From the NCBI GenBank assembly GCA_012839485.1, contig DUNF01000104.1, positions 1-30,619 of the forward strand: a stretch of DNA of 30,619 bases. Reading direction: 5' to 3'. Below, in pieces: positions 14,313 through 23,018 of the stretch. The translations under genes were made by a program, and so were the position numbers. The number at the start of each line of letters is the position of its first letter. Within the stretch, counting starts at the first letter, position 1. This stretch comes from Acholeplasmataceae bacterium. GTDB taxonomy: Bacteria > Bacillota_I > Bacilli_A > ML615J-28 > CAG-698. Under the pieces are notes generated by a model. The model worked only from the letters and a program-made list of their open reading frames with translations. It searched no databases and had not been told where the DNA came from.

Positions 14313-14936
14313 ATGGCTAAAACAATTTACGATAAAATTATCGATAAAGGAAAAGAAGATGCTAAGGTAATCTTAGCAGATGGCCTAAAAAAACTAGAAC
14401 AATTAAAATTAGAAAAAATAGAAGAAGCGAAAAACAAACAAAAAGATGAATTAAAAAAACAAGAAACGTTAAATCAAAGTAAAAAACAAGCAGCTTTGAT
14501 TAATGCAAGACGTGAAGCTAAAAAGGAAGAAATTAAATTAAAACAAGCTTTATTAAAAGAAACAGTATCGGATGCAGTAGCTAAATTAGATAACTTAAAA
14601 CAAAATGAACTTTTTGATTTTGTTTTAAAACTAGTTAAAGAAGATAATTTATCAGGTAAAGAAGTTATCTATGTAAATAAGAAAGACTATTCTAAATATC
14701 TAGCTACATTTTCTTCAAAAAAAGAAGGAGATTTAGTTGAACTAGATAAACTAAATAATGCTTTAGGTAAAAAATATGAATTAAAATTATCTAACAAAGC
14801 TATGAATTTAGATGGTGGTTTTTATATAGTTTCCGAAAAGTATGATATTAATCATTCATACTCTGCTTTAGTAGATAATTTTTTAGCTAAGTTAGAAGCA
14901 GACTTAAACAAAATTTTATTCAGCGAGGTTAAGTAA
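14313..14936 (+). CDS. ntpE: V-type Na+-ATPase peripheral-stalk subunit E
   Basis: A 207-residue protein with a long charged N-terminal helix (about 1-95, Lys/Glu/Gln-rich) and a compact C-terminal alpha/beta head ending in a helical VDNFLAKLEADLNKILF segment. This is the usual architecture of subunit E, which binds the A3B3 head at its C-terminus and NtpF along the helix. It lies 11 nt after ntpK and overlaps the ntpC start by one base (TAATG). Confidence 0.93.
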   Translation: MAKTIYDKIIDKGKEDAKVILADGLKKLEQLKLEKIEEAKNKQKDELKKQETLNQSKKQAALINARREAKKEEIKLKQALLKETVSDAVAKLDNLKQNELFDFVLKLVKEDNLSGKEVIYVNKKDYSKYLATFSSKKEGDLVELDKLNNALGKKYELKLSNKAMNLDGGFYIVSEKYDINHSYSALVDNFLAKLEADLNKILFSEVK

Positions 14937-15886
14937 TGAACTACCCTTATGCGAATGGAGTTTTGAAAGTAAAAGAAGCAGATCTATTTACTAATGCTTC
15001 ATACTTAAGGTTAAAAGACTCAAAAGACATTTTGAAGACTTTAGAAGAATTAGGCTATGAGAAAAAACAAACAATAGAAGCAACTTTAGTAAATGAGTTA
15101 GTTAAAACTAAAGATTTGATTCAAAGTTTAAGTCCTAATCATAAACTTACAAATTGTTTCTTTTTAGTAAGCGATGCTACTAATGTAAAAGCATATTACA
15201 AAGCAAGGATTTTTAATTTAAGTACAGATGATTTATATGTTCCAAATAGCAACTTTAGTAAAGAGAATCTAGAGAAAGCTATTCTAAACTATGATCTAAA
15301 AGGTTTATCAAAAGAAAATCAAAAACTATTTATTAAACTAGAGCAAGAGTTAAAAGGATTAGAAGAAAATCCAAGGTTAATTAGTGCGAAAATAGATCAG
15401 GTTTTATTTAATAAAGCATATAAAGATAGTAATAAAATAAATGATAAAGCTTTAAGAGAATATCTTGTTTTAAATATTGATACGATAAATATAATTACTT
15501 TGTTTAGAGCTAAAAAACTTAATTTTGATTTAAGTGAAGTTTTAGATGTTTTTATCGATAATGGAAAAATAAAAATAGATTTTTTAAAAGACTTATATCA
15601 AGAAGATGATGAAGATAGAATTTTAAAAGAAATAGTATTAGTTTATCCAAAACTGGAAAAACCTTTACTAGGTTATTTTAAAAATCAATCTTTAGATTTA
15701 CTTGAACGAGCTTTTAAAAGTTATATACTAGAAGAGATTGCGAAATACGAATATGATTCGATGAAACTTGGACCAATGCTTTACTATTATGTAAGTAAAG
15801 AAATTGAAATAGAGAATATTAGATTAATTTATTTTGATCAAAGTATTGCTTTAAGTGATTTAATTAAAGGAGAGAAGAATGGCTAA
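14936..15886 (+). CDS. ntpC: V-type Na+-ATPase central-stalk subunit C (d)
   Basis: A 316-residue, mostly helical, soluble subunit that sits on the c-ring and receives the D-F axle. It begins with the typical YPYANGVLKVKEADLF segment and ends with a helix carrying Y-YYVSKEIEIENIRLI, matching the conserved C-terminal region of V-type subunit C/d (KxxEixNIRxI). Divergent in the middle, as is usual. It overlaps ntpG by 8 nt. Confidence 0.94.
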   Translation: MNYPYANGVLKVKEADLFTNASYLRLKDSKDILKTLEELGYEKKQTIEATLVNELVKTKDLIQSLSPNHKLTNCFFLVSDATNVKAYYKARIFNLSTDDLYVPNSNFSKENLEKAILNYDLKGLSKENQKLFIKLEQELKGLEENPRLISAKIDQVLFNKAYKDSNKINDKALREYLVLNIDTINIITLFRAKKLNFDLSEVLDVFIDNGKIKIDFLKDLYQEDDEDRILKEIVLVYPKLEKPLLGYFKNQSLDLLERAFKSYILEEIAKYEYDSMKLGPMLYYYVSKEIEIENIRLIYFDQSIALSDLIKGEKNG

Positions 15887-16193
15887 AGTAGATATTGTAG
15901 CGATAGCAGAAGATGATACAGTTTTACTTTTTAATGCAATTGGAATTAAAACTTATACAATTAAAGAAAGATCAGCTTTAGAGAAAAAAATAGCTGAACT
16001 GGCTTTAGAAAAGTGTAAGATTATTTATTTAACTGAAAAGTTATATGAGCTTATTCCAGAAGTTATAGAGAAGTATGAACTTGAAAGTTATCCAATTATT
16101 ATCCCTCTTCCTTTAAAAGAAACTAAGGAAAGTGTTGGTGTAAAGCAAATCAAGAAAAACGTAGAAAAAGCAATTGGCTTTGATATCTTATGA
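15879..16193 (+). CDS. ntpG: V-type Na+-ATPase central-stalk subunit F
   Basis: A 104-residue Rossmann-like protein: strands KVDIVAIAED, KIIYLTEKLYELIP and YPIIIPLP are typical of subunit F. The charged C-terminal helix (KQIKKNVEKAIGFDIL) pairs with NtpD and can regulate the motor. It starts inside ntpC with a GGAGAG site and ends in TGA 12 nt before ntpA. Confidence 0.94.
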   Translation: MAKVDIVAIAEDDTVLLFNAIGIKTYTIKERSALEKKIAELALEKCKIIYLTEKLYELIPEVIEKYELESYPIIIPLPLKETKESVGVKQIKKNVEKAIGFDIL

Positions 16194-16205
16194 GGAGACT
16201 AACGT

Positions 16206-17978
16206 ATGAAAGATAAAATTATAGGAATAATTACCAAAGTTTCAGGACCCTTAATTGTAGCTAAGAACATGCAAGATGTTCAGATGTATGATGTAGTTAA
16301 GGTAAGTGAAAAAGGATTAATTGGAGAAGTTATAGAATTAAGAGGAGATCGTGCCTCAATCCAAGTTTATGAAGAAACAGCAGGAATTGGACCAGGAGAA
16401 CCAGTATACTCTACAGGTGAGGCTTTATCAGTTGAACTTGGGCCTGGACTAATGGAAAGTATTTTTGATGGTATTCAAAGACCACTAGCTGTTATTTATG
16501 AATCATCTGGAGATAGAATTCCTTTAGGTATTGACTTACCCCGCTTAGATAGGGAAAAGAAATGGGAATTTAAACCAGTAGCAAAAGCTGGTGATAAAGT
16601 TGAAGCAGGAGATGTACTAGGTACAGTTCAAGAAACTTCAGTTGTAGAGCATAAGATTATGGTACCTTATGGTGTTAAAGGTGAAGTTTTAGAAGTAAAA
16701 TCAGGTAGTTTTAAAGTTAGTGATGTAGTTGCAAAGATAAAAACTGAAGCAGGCATTAAAGAACTAACAATGATCCAAAAATGGCCAGTTAGAAGAGGAA
16801 GACCTTATAAGAATAAACTAGCTCCAGAAGATCCAATGATTACAGGTCAAAGAGTTATTGATACACTTTTCCCAATTGCAATTGGTGGTACAGCTGCTAT
16901 TCCTGGACCATTTGGTTCTGGGAAAACTGTAGTTCAACACCAACTAGCTAAGTGGGCTGATGCAGATATTATTGTTTATATTGGTTGTGGTGAGCGTGGA
17001 AACGAAATGACTGACGTTTTAAATGAGTTTCCTAACTTACAAGATCCAAAAACTGGTGAAGTATTAATGAAGAGGACGGTTTTAATTGCGAATACTTCAA
17101 ATATGCCAGTTGCCGCAAGAGAAGCATCAATTTATACAGGGATTACGATTGCCGAGTATTATCGTGATATGGGATATCGTGTTGCAATTATGGCTGACTC
17201 AACATCACGCTGGGCTGAGGCTTTAAGAGAAATGTCTGGTAGACTAGAAGAGATGCCAGGTGAAGAAGGATATCCTGCGTACTTAGCATCAAGGTTAGCT
17301 GAGTTCTATGAACGTGCTGGTATTGTAAACTGTTTAGGTAGTGATGGAAGACTAGGCGCAATTAGTGCAATTGGGGCCGTATCACCTCCAGGAGGAGATA
17401 CATCTGAGCCAGTATCCCAAGCAACTTTAAGAATCGTTAAGGTATTCTGGTCTTTATCATCAAGCTTAGCTTATGCTCGTCACTTCCCAGCTATTGATTG
17501 GTTAAGAAGTTATTCATTATATGAAGATGACTTAAGAGATAGTTTTAATAAAAACCATTCACCATGGAGCAATCAAGTTATAGAAACAAAACAAATCTTG
17601 CAAGAAGAAGCAGAACTAGATGAAATTGTACGTTTAGTTGGTATTGACTCTTTAGATTTTAAAGATAGATTAACTTTAGAATGTGCAAGAAGTATTAGAG
17701 AAGACTTCTTACATCAAAATGCTTTCCATGAAGTAGATACTTATACTAGTTTAGGCAAACAATATTATATGCTTAAGGTTATTTTAGATTGGTATCATAA
17801 AGCACAAGATGCTTTAAAAGAAAACGCAAGTTTTTCAGAAATGACTACTTTACCTGTTTTAGAAAAAATAGGACGTTTTAAGTATGTAAAAGAAGAAGAT
17901 GTACAAAAAACATATGAAGAAATTCAAAAAGACTTAAATAATGAATTTAATAAACTAACAAAAGGAGGAGATTTCTAA
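16206..17978 (+). CDS. ntpA: V-type Na+-ATPase catalytic subunit A
   Basis: A 590-residue catalytic subunit. An N-terminal beta-barrel (1-75) is followed by the A-specific bulge (about 115-190). The P-loop GPFGSGKT is at 234-241, with IGCGERGNEM (catalytic Glu263) and MADSTSRWAEALRE downstream. A helical C-terminal domain starts at about 440. All catalytic elements are intact. The long form with the non-homologous insert separates it from F-type beta. GAGGAG precedes ATG 16206. The stop overlaps the ntpB start (TAATG). Confidence 0.98.
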   Translation: MKDKIIGIITKVSGPLIVAKNMQDVQMYDVVKVSEKGLIGEVIELRGDRASIQVYEETAGIGPGEPVYSTGEALSVELGPGLMESIFDGIQRPLAVIYESSGDRIPLGIDLPRLDREKKWEFKPVAKAGDKVEAGDVLGTVQETSVVEHKIMVPYGVKGEVLEVKSGSFKVSDVVAKIKTEAGIKELTMIQKWPVRRGRPYKNKLAPEDPMITGQRVIDTLFPIAIGGTAAIPGPFGSGKTVVQHQLAKWADADIIVYIGCGERGNEMTDVLNEFPNLQDPKTGEVLMKRTVLIANTSNMPVAAREASIYTGITIAEYYRDMGYRVAIMADSTSRWAEALREMSGRLEEMPGEEGYPAYLASRLAEFYERAGIVNCLGSDGRLGAISAIGAVSPPGGDTSEPVSQATLRIVKVFWSLSSSLAYARHFPAIDWLRSYSLYEDDLRDSFNKNHSPWSNQVIETKQILQEEAELDEIVRLVGIDSLDFKDRLTLECARSIREDFLHQNAFHEVDTYTSLGKQYYMLKVILDWYHKAQDALKENASFSEMTTLPVLEKIGRFKYVKEEDVQKTYEEIQKDLNNEFNKLTKGGDF

Positions 17979-19351
17979 TGGCTAAAGAGTATAAAACAAT
18001 TACTGAAGTTGTTGGTCCCTTGATGTTAGTTGAAGGAGTATCTGGAGTTAAGTATGATGAGCTTGTGCAAGTAAAACAAGCAAGTGGTGAATTAAGAACT
18101 GGTAAAGTTCTTGAAGTTGATGAAGATAAAGCTTTAGTGCAATTGTTTGACTCATCACAAGGATTAAAAATAGCCGATGCTAAGGCTAAGTTTTTAGGTC
18201 ATGGAATGACTTTAAAAGTATCTCCTGATGTATTAGGTGGAGTATTTGATGGGATGGGTAATTCTTTAGATGGAAGAGAAATCATTCCTGATAAAGTATT
18301 AGATATTAATGGTACACCATTAAACCCAGTTGCAAGAGATTATCCAGAAGAATTTATCGAAACTGGTATTAGTGCAATTGATGGACTAAATACTTTAGTT
18401 CGTGGTCAAAAATTACCTATATTTTCTGGAGCAGGACTACCTCATGCAAGGCTTGCAGCGCAAATTACGCGTCAAGCAACTGTAAGAGGTACTGAAGAGA
18501 AGTTTGCAGTTGTTTTTGCAGCTGTAGGTATTACGTTTGAAGAAGCTAATTTCTTTATTTCTGATTTTCAAAAGTCAGGTGCAATTGAAAGATCAGTTGT
18601 TTTCATTAACTTAGCTAACGACCCTGCAATTGAAAGAATTGCAACTCCGCGTATGGCTATTACTTGTGCTGAATACTTAGCATATGAACTAAATATGCAC
18701 GTTTTAGTTATCATTACTGACCTTACTAACTACGCAGAAGCCCTAAGAGAAGTATCTGCTGCTCGTAAAGAAGTTCCAGGTAGAAGAGGATATCCAGGAT
18801 ATATGTATACTGACCTTGCATCTTTATATGAAAGAGCAGGAAGAATTAAAGGAAAGAAAGGTTCAATTACCCAAATTCCTATTCTAACAATGCCTGAAGA
18901 TGATAAGACGCATCCAATTCCAGATTTAACTGGTTATATTACAGAAGGACAAATTATTCTATCAAGAGATTTACACTTAAAGAATATTTATCCACCAATT
19001 GACGTATTACCTTCTTTAAGTAGATTAAAGGATAAAGGTATTGGTAAGGGTAAAACTAGAGAAGATCACGCTGATACAATGAACCAGTTATTTGCAGCTT
19101 ATGCTCGTGGAAAAGAAGCAAAAGAACTTGCAACTATTCTAGGAGATGCAGCTTTATCTGACTTAGATAAACTTTATAGTGATTTCTCAGAAGAGTTTGA
19201 GAAAAGGTATGTAGCTCAAGGCTATCATCAAGATCGCGATATTATCGAAACATTAGATTTAGGTTGGGATTTACTTAAAATTCTACCTAAGAGCGAGTTA
19301 AGGAGAATCGATCTTAAACTAATCGATAAGTACTTAAAAGAGGATAAATAG
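17978..19351 (+). CDS. ntpB: V-type Na+-ATPase regulatory subunit B
   Basis: A 457-residue non-catalytic partner of NtpA. Where A has a P-loop, B has FSGAGLPHARLA (149-160), the usual degenerate sequence. Arg349 in VLPSLSRL is the arginine finger that completes the catalytic site at the A-B interface. AGGAGG lies at the end of ntpA, just before the ATG. One base separates its TAG from the ntpD start. Confidence 0.98.
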   Translation: MAKEYKTITEVVGPLMLVEGVSGVKYDELVQVKQASGELRTGKVLEVDEDKALVQLFDSSQGLKIADAKAKFLGHGMTLKVSPDVLGGVFDGMGNSLDGREIIPDKVLDINGTPLNPVARDYPEEFIETGISAIDGLNTLVRGQKLPIFSGAGLPHARLAAQITRQATVRGTEEKFAVVFAAVGITFEEANFFISDFQKSGAIERSVVFINLANDPAIERIATPRMAITCAEYLAYELNMHVLVIITDLTNYAEALREVSAARKEVPGRRGYPGYMYTDLASLYERAGRIKGKKGSITQIPILTMPEDDKTHPIPDLTGYITEGQIILSRDLHLKNIYPPIDVLPSLSRLKDKGIGKGKTREDHADTMNQLFAAYARGKEAKELATILGDAALSDLDKLYSDFSEEFEKRYVAQGYHQDRDIIETLDLGWDLLKILPKSELRRIDLKLIDKYLKEDK

Positions 19352-19352
19352 T

Positions 19353-19985
19353 ATGGCTGTTATGAATGTTAACCCAACAAGAATGGAGCTTTTTAGATTA
19401 AAAAGGCAGTTAGATGTTGCTAAGAGAGGTCATAAACTCCTAAAAGGGAAACAAGATGCAATGGTCAAAAAATTTATGGTACTTGTTAGAAATAACTATT
19501 CTTTACGTAAAGAAGTAGAAACTAAATTAAGTGAAATCATGAAATATTATGATCAAGCTAAAATCAAGATTTCTAAAGCAGGAATATTAGAAGCCTTAAT
19601 GGTTCCAAGTAACTCAATTGAGATTGTTACTAAAACTAAAGATATTATGAATATCAAAACTCCTAGCTTAGAATTTGAAGAGCAAGAAAAAATAGATCTT
19701 ACTTATGGTTTTGCTTTTACTCCTAGTGATTTAGATAAAGCTATTATTGAACTAGCTGACCTTTTACCGAAGCTTGTAGAACTAGCGGGGGTAGAAAAAG
19801 CAGCAAATATGCTTGCTAAGGAAATCGAAAAAACAAGAAGAAGAGTAAACGCTATTGAATTCTTTATGATTCCTGACCTTGAAGAGACATTACATTATAT
19901 CCAAATGAAGTTAGATGATAATGAAAGAAGTAATATCGTTAGATTGATGAAGAGTAAAGAAATTATTTTAAATAAAGGAAATTAA
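19353..19985 (+). CDS. ntpD: V-type Na+-ATPase rotor-shaft subunit D
   Basis: A 210-residue antiparallel coiled-coil axle. The conserved N-terminal NPTRMELFRLKRQLDVAKRG and the C-terminal KTRRRVNAIEFFMIPDLEET are hallmark sequences of subunit D. It is the last gene of the operon; E. hirae ntpH and ntpJ are absent, and a terminator follows within the next 30 bases. Confidence 0.97.
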   Translation: MAVMNVNPTRMELFRLKRQLDVAKRGHKLLKGKQDAMVKKFMVLVRNNYSLRKEVETKLSEIMKYYDQAKIKISKAGILEALMVPSNSIEIVTKTKDIMNIKTPSLEFEEQEKIDLTYGFAFTPSDLDKAIIELADLLPKLVELAGVEKAANMLAKEIEKTRRRVNAIEFFMIPDLEETLHYIQMKLDDNERSNIVRLMKSKEIILNKGN

Positions 19986-20013
19986 AAAGAAGCTTAAAAA
20001 AGCTTCTTTTTTT
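19985..20013 (+). terminator. Rho-independent terminator of the V-type ATPase operon
   Basis: A perfect 11-bp stem (AAAAGAAGCTT at 19985-19995 with AAGCTTCTTTT at 20000-20010), AAAA loop and T-run. Confidence 0.92.
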
Positions 20014-20044
20014 GAAAAAATATTAAAACTTTTTAGTAAAAGCC

Positions 20045-20073
20045 TTTATAAAATGGTAAAAATTTGGTAAAAT
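20045..20073 (+). promoter_or_regulatory. Promoter of the Na+/Pi transporter-peptidase operon
   Basis: TGGTAAAAT (20065-20073) as extended -10 and TTTATA (20045-20050) as a weak -35, 17-bp spacer. TGGTAAAA occurs twice, at 20054-20061 and 20065-20072, exactly 11 bp apart, with a related TAGTAAAA at 20034-20041. Confidence 0.55.
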
Positions 20074-20103
20074 ATACTCAAGTTTATTATAAAGGGAGGC
20101 TCT

Positions 20104-21747
20104 ATGAATTTATTCAGTGCGATAATGATTTTCTTTGGGGGAGTTGGAACTCTTTTAATAGGAATGAACTTACTATCTAATAATATGCAGAAGTTAGCTA
20201 ATATTCGGTTAGAAGCAATTTTTAAGAAAACTTCTAATAATAGAGTAGTTAGTATGGGAATAGGTTTAGGAGTTACTACTGTTGTTCAAAGTAGTAGTTT
20301 AACAACCGTCTTAGTCGTTGGTTTAGTAAACGCAGGAATGATTACTTTGTTTCAAGCAACGGCGATTATTATGGGAGCTAATATTGGTACAACTATTACA
20401 GCTCAAATAGCGGCACTTCAAAGTTTTGATTATATGATTATTGCGATGATGCTGGCATTTATTGGAGCATTTATTTCAATGCTTTCTAAAAGAGAAAGAG
20501 TTAAAACAATTGGTAATGTATTATCTGGTTTAGGGTTAATCTTTGTAGCTTTAAACTTATTAACTCTAGCAATGAAAGATTTTAGAGAGCATGAAGTTAT
20601 TTATAATACTTTAGCATCAATTAACAATCCATTTGTGTTATTATTAATAGGTGCAGTATTGACAGGTATTTTTCAAAGTAGTAGTGCCATTACTTCAATT
20701 ATTATTTCAATGGCGATTGCGGGAATGCCAATTGGTGATGGTGGTAATGCACCGCTGTTTGTAGTTATTGGGTCTAATATTGGAACTTGTGTAACAGCAA
20801 TGTTATCATCAATTGGTACTAGTACCAATGCTAAGAGAGCAGCATTAATTCACTTAATGTTTAACTTCTTTGGTTCAATTATCTTTGCGATTTTCTTACT
20901 TGCTTGGCCAAGTTTTACAGCTGATGTCTTAGCTAAAGGCTTTCCAACAAAACCAGGAACACAAATTGCGATGTTCCATACATTATTTAATGTAGCTTGT
21001 GTAATTTTATTCTTGCCGCTTGCTCAAGTTTTTGTAAGGATAAGTAAATTTATAATTAGGGATAAGATAGACCCAGATCGTAAAGTAATTCGTTTAGAAG
21101 AAAGATTTTTAAAAACACCGAGAATTGCTTTAGATCACTTACAAAAAGAAATTGCAATTATGGCTCATCTTGCAACTGATGTTTTAGAGCATGCATATCA
21201 AGCATTTTTAAAACAGGAAGTATCGGAGAAAGAAAGAATTATAGAAGAAATTGATTATATTAATAATGCTAATAAACAATTAACTAATTATTTAGTAAAA
21301 ATCACCTCAAATGACTTAACCAAAAAGGAACAAGATGTTAGTTCTAATTTGTATTACGTTATTAGTGATTTAGGAAGGGTAGCTGATCTAGCGCATAACT
21401 TTACAAAATATACAGATAGTTATGTTTATGAAAAATTAGTATTTACAGATGAAGCATTTTCAAGGCTAGATCTTATGTTTTTAAGAGTCAAACAACTAGC
21501 TAATGAAATGATTATGATATTTAATGATGATGAAGAAGCATCAATTGAACTTGTAGATAAACTAGAAGCAGAAATTGATAGCTTAAGAGAACAATTAATC
21601 GATGAACATATAGAAAGACTTAACTGTGGTAAATGCCAAGCTAATTCAAGTCCAGTTTGGATTAACTTAGTTAGCAATTTAGAAAGGGCAGCTGACCATA
21701 TGGCTATGGCATCACATTTAGTAATAGAAGGAGGAAATAAACAATGA
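20104..21747 (+). CDS. Na+/phosphate cotransporter family protein with PhoU-like C-terminal domain
   Basis: A 547-residue membrane protein. The two inverted halves of the NptA/PNaS fold each carry the QSSS motif (residues 62-65 and 191-194), followed by GANIGTT (91-97) and GSNIGTC (223-229). About eight membrane helices end near residue 315; residues 340-545 form a helical PhoU-like domain (EIAIMAHLATDV, SNLERAADHMAM). It probably imports or exports phosphate with Na+. AAAGGGAGG precedes the ATG. It is first in a probable operon with three peptidase genes, its TGA overlapping the next ATG. It directly follows the sodium ATPase operon but is separately transcribed. Confidence 0.93.
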   Translation: MNLFSAIMIFFGGVGTLLIGMNLLSNNMQKLANIRLEAIFKKTSNNRVVSMGIGLGVTTVVQSSSLTTVLVVGLVNAGMITLFQATAIIMGANIGTTITAQIAALQSFDYMIIAMMLAFIGAFISMLSKRERVKTIGNVLSGLGLIFVALNLLTLAMKDFREHEVIYNTLASINNPFVLLLIGAVLTGIFQSSSAITSIIISMAIAGMPIGDGGNAPLFVVIGSNIGTCVTAMLSSIGTSTNAKRAALIHLMFNFFGSIIFAIFLLAWPSFTADVLAKGFPTKPGTQIAMFHTLFNVACVILFLPLAQVFVRISKFIIRDKIDPDRKVIRLEERFLKTPRIALDHLQKEIAIMAHLATDVLEHAYQAFLKQEVSEKERIIEEIDYINNANKQLTNYLVKITSNDLTKKEQDVSSNLYYVISDLGRVADLAHNFTKYTDSYVYEKLVFTDEAFSRLDLMFLRVKQLANEMIMIFNDDEEASIELVDKLEAEIDSLREQLIDEHIERLNCGKCQANSSPVWINLVSNLERAADHMAMASHLVIEGGNKQ

Positions 21748-23018
21748 AAAAGTATGGATCGTACAGTTTAATTAAAAGTTTACTTTTTGAAAGAATTGGA
21801 GGTAGCAAAGAAGAATTAAAAGCTGCGAAGATTATTCAAGAAGAACTTAAAAAAGATGGGATTGAATCTCATTTAGAAGAGTTTGAAGTTGATTCTTTTG
21901 AGATTATGGAAGCAAAATTAGAAGTATTAGAACCTAAGTATAAGGAATATACTGTTACAGGTATTGGAAGAAGTGGCTCAACTCCAGATGAAGGAATTGA
22001 GGCTGAACTTGTTTATATTGAAAATGGACATGATGTAAATTTAGAAAACGTTGAAGGAAAGATTGTATTAGTAAATGCTTTTTATCCTTTAAAACTTTAT
22101 AAAAAGTTAGTTGAAAAGAAAGTTGTAGGAATTATTGCTTTAAATGGTTCAGTTTATGATGATCCAAAGAAAACCGATTTACACATTTTAGCTTATCGTG
22201 ATAAAATGGTTGAAGCTGGTAGAATTCCTGGAGTTACTTTAAGAATTAAAGATGCACATGAACTAGTTAAAAGTAAAGCAAGTAAAGTAAAACTTACTTT
22301 AAAGCAAGAAGAAATGAAGAAAACATCACATAATGTTGTTGCAGAGATTAAAGGAACAGAATATCCAGAAAGGATAGTAGCATTTAGTGCTCATTATGAC
22401 TCAGTTAGATTTTCTGAAGGAGCATATGATAATGCAACAGGTTCTGCTACAATCTTAGAAATTGCTAGACACTTTAAGAAAAATCCACCAAAGAGAACTT
22501 TAAAGTTTGTATGGTGTGGTTCAGAAGAAATGGGATTATTAGGATCTAAGGCTTATGTAGAAAAGCACAAGGAAGAACTTGAAAAATATGAGCTAAATAT
22601 CAACTTAGATATGACAGCTGTAGTATTAGGTTATGATATTGCTCGTTGTACTACAGAGATGGGTTTAGTTAACTACATTAACTATTTAGGTAAAGAAGTA
22701 GGATTTGCAATTGATGCAAGTCAAGGAGTATATTCATCAGATTCAACTCCATTTGCGGATAAAGGTGTACCTGCGTTAAGCTTTGCTAGGATTGCACCTC
22801 GTGGAGGAGCTGAAATTCATAGCAGAAAAGATGATGATAAATTCTTAGATAAAGACAATTACTATGAAACTTGTAAGTTTATTATTGGATTTTCAGAAAG
22901 AATGGCTAATTCAGTTATAATGCCAGTTGAAAGATCTATTCCTGAGAATATGCGTTTAGAACTTGATTATTATTTAGGAATTAAAGAAAGACCTGAAGGT
23001 CCAAGAAGAGGATTTTAG
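21744..23018 (+). CDS. M28 family zinc aminopeptidase with PA domain
   Basis: A 424-residue predicted di-zinc peptidase without a signal peptide, so cytoplasmic. A protease-associated insert occupies roughly 60-190 (IVLVNAFYPLKLYKK, VGIIALNG). The M28 ligands are all present: H217 in SAHYDS, D229 in GAYDN, catalytic E261 and ligand E262 in GSEEMGL, D289 in NLDM and H359 in EIHSRKDD. It is probably an aminopeptidase on short peptides. AAGGAGG inside the transporter gene precedes it, with ATGA overlap. The next gene begins directly after its stop, so it is probably made together with TldD/TldE. Confidence 0.92.
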   Translation: MKKYGSYSLIKSLLFERIGGSKEELKAAKIIQEELKKDGIESHLEEFEVDSFEIMEAKLEVLEPKYKEYTVTGIGRSGSTPDEGIEAELVYIENGHDVNLENVEGKIVLVNAFYPLKLYKKLVEKKVVGIIALNGSVYDDPKKTDLHILAYRDKMVEAGRIPGVTLRIKDAHELVKSKASKVKLTLKQEEMKKTSHNVVAEIKGTEYPERIVAFSAHYDSVRFSEGAYDNATGSATILEIARHFKKNPPKRTLKFVWCGSEEMGLLGSKAYVEKHKEELEKYELNINLDMTAVVLGYDIARCTTEMGLVNYINYLGKEVGFAIDASQGVYSSDSTPFADKGVPALSFARIAPRGGAEIHSRKDDDKFLDKDNYYETCKFIIGFSERMANSVIMPVERSIPENMRLELDYYLGIKERPEGPRRGF

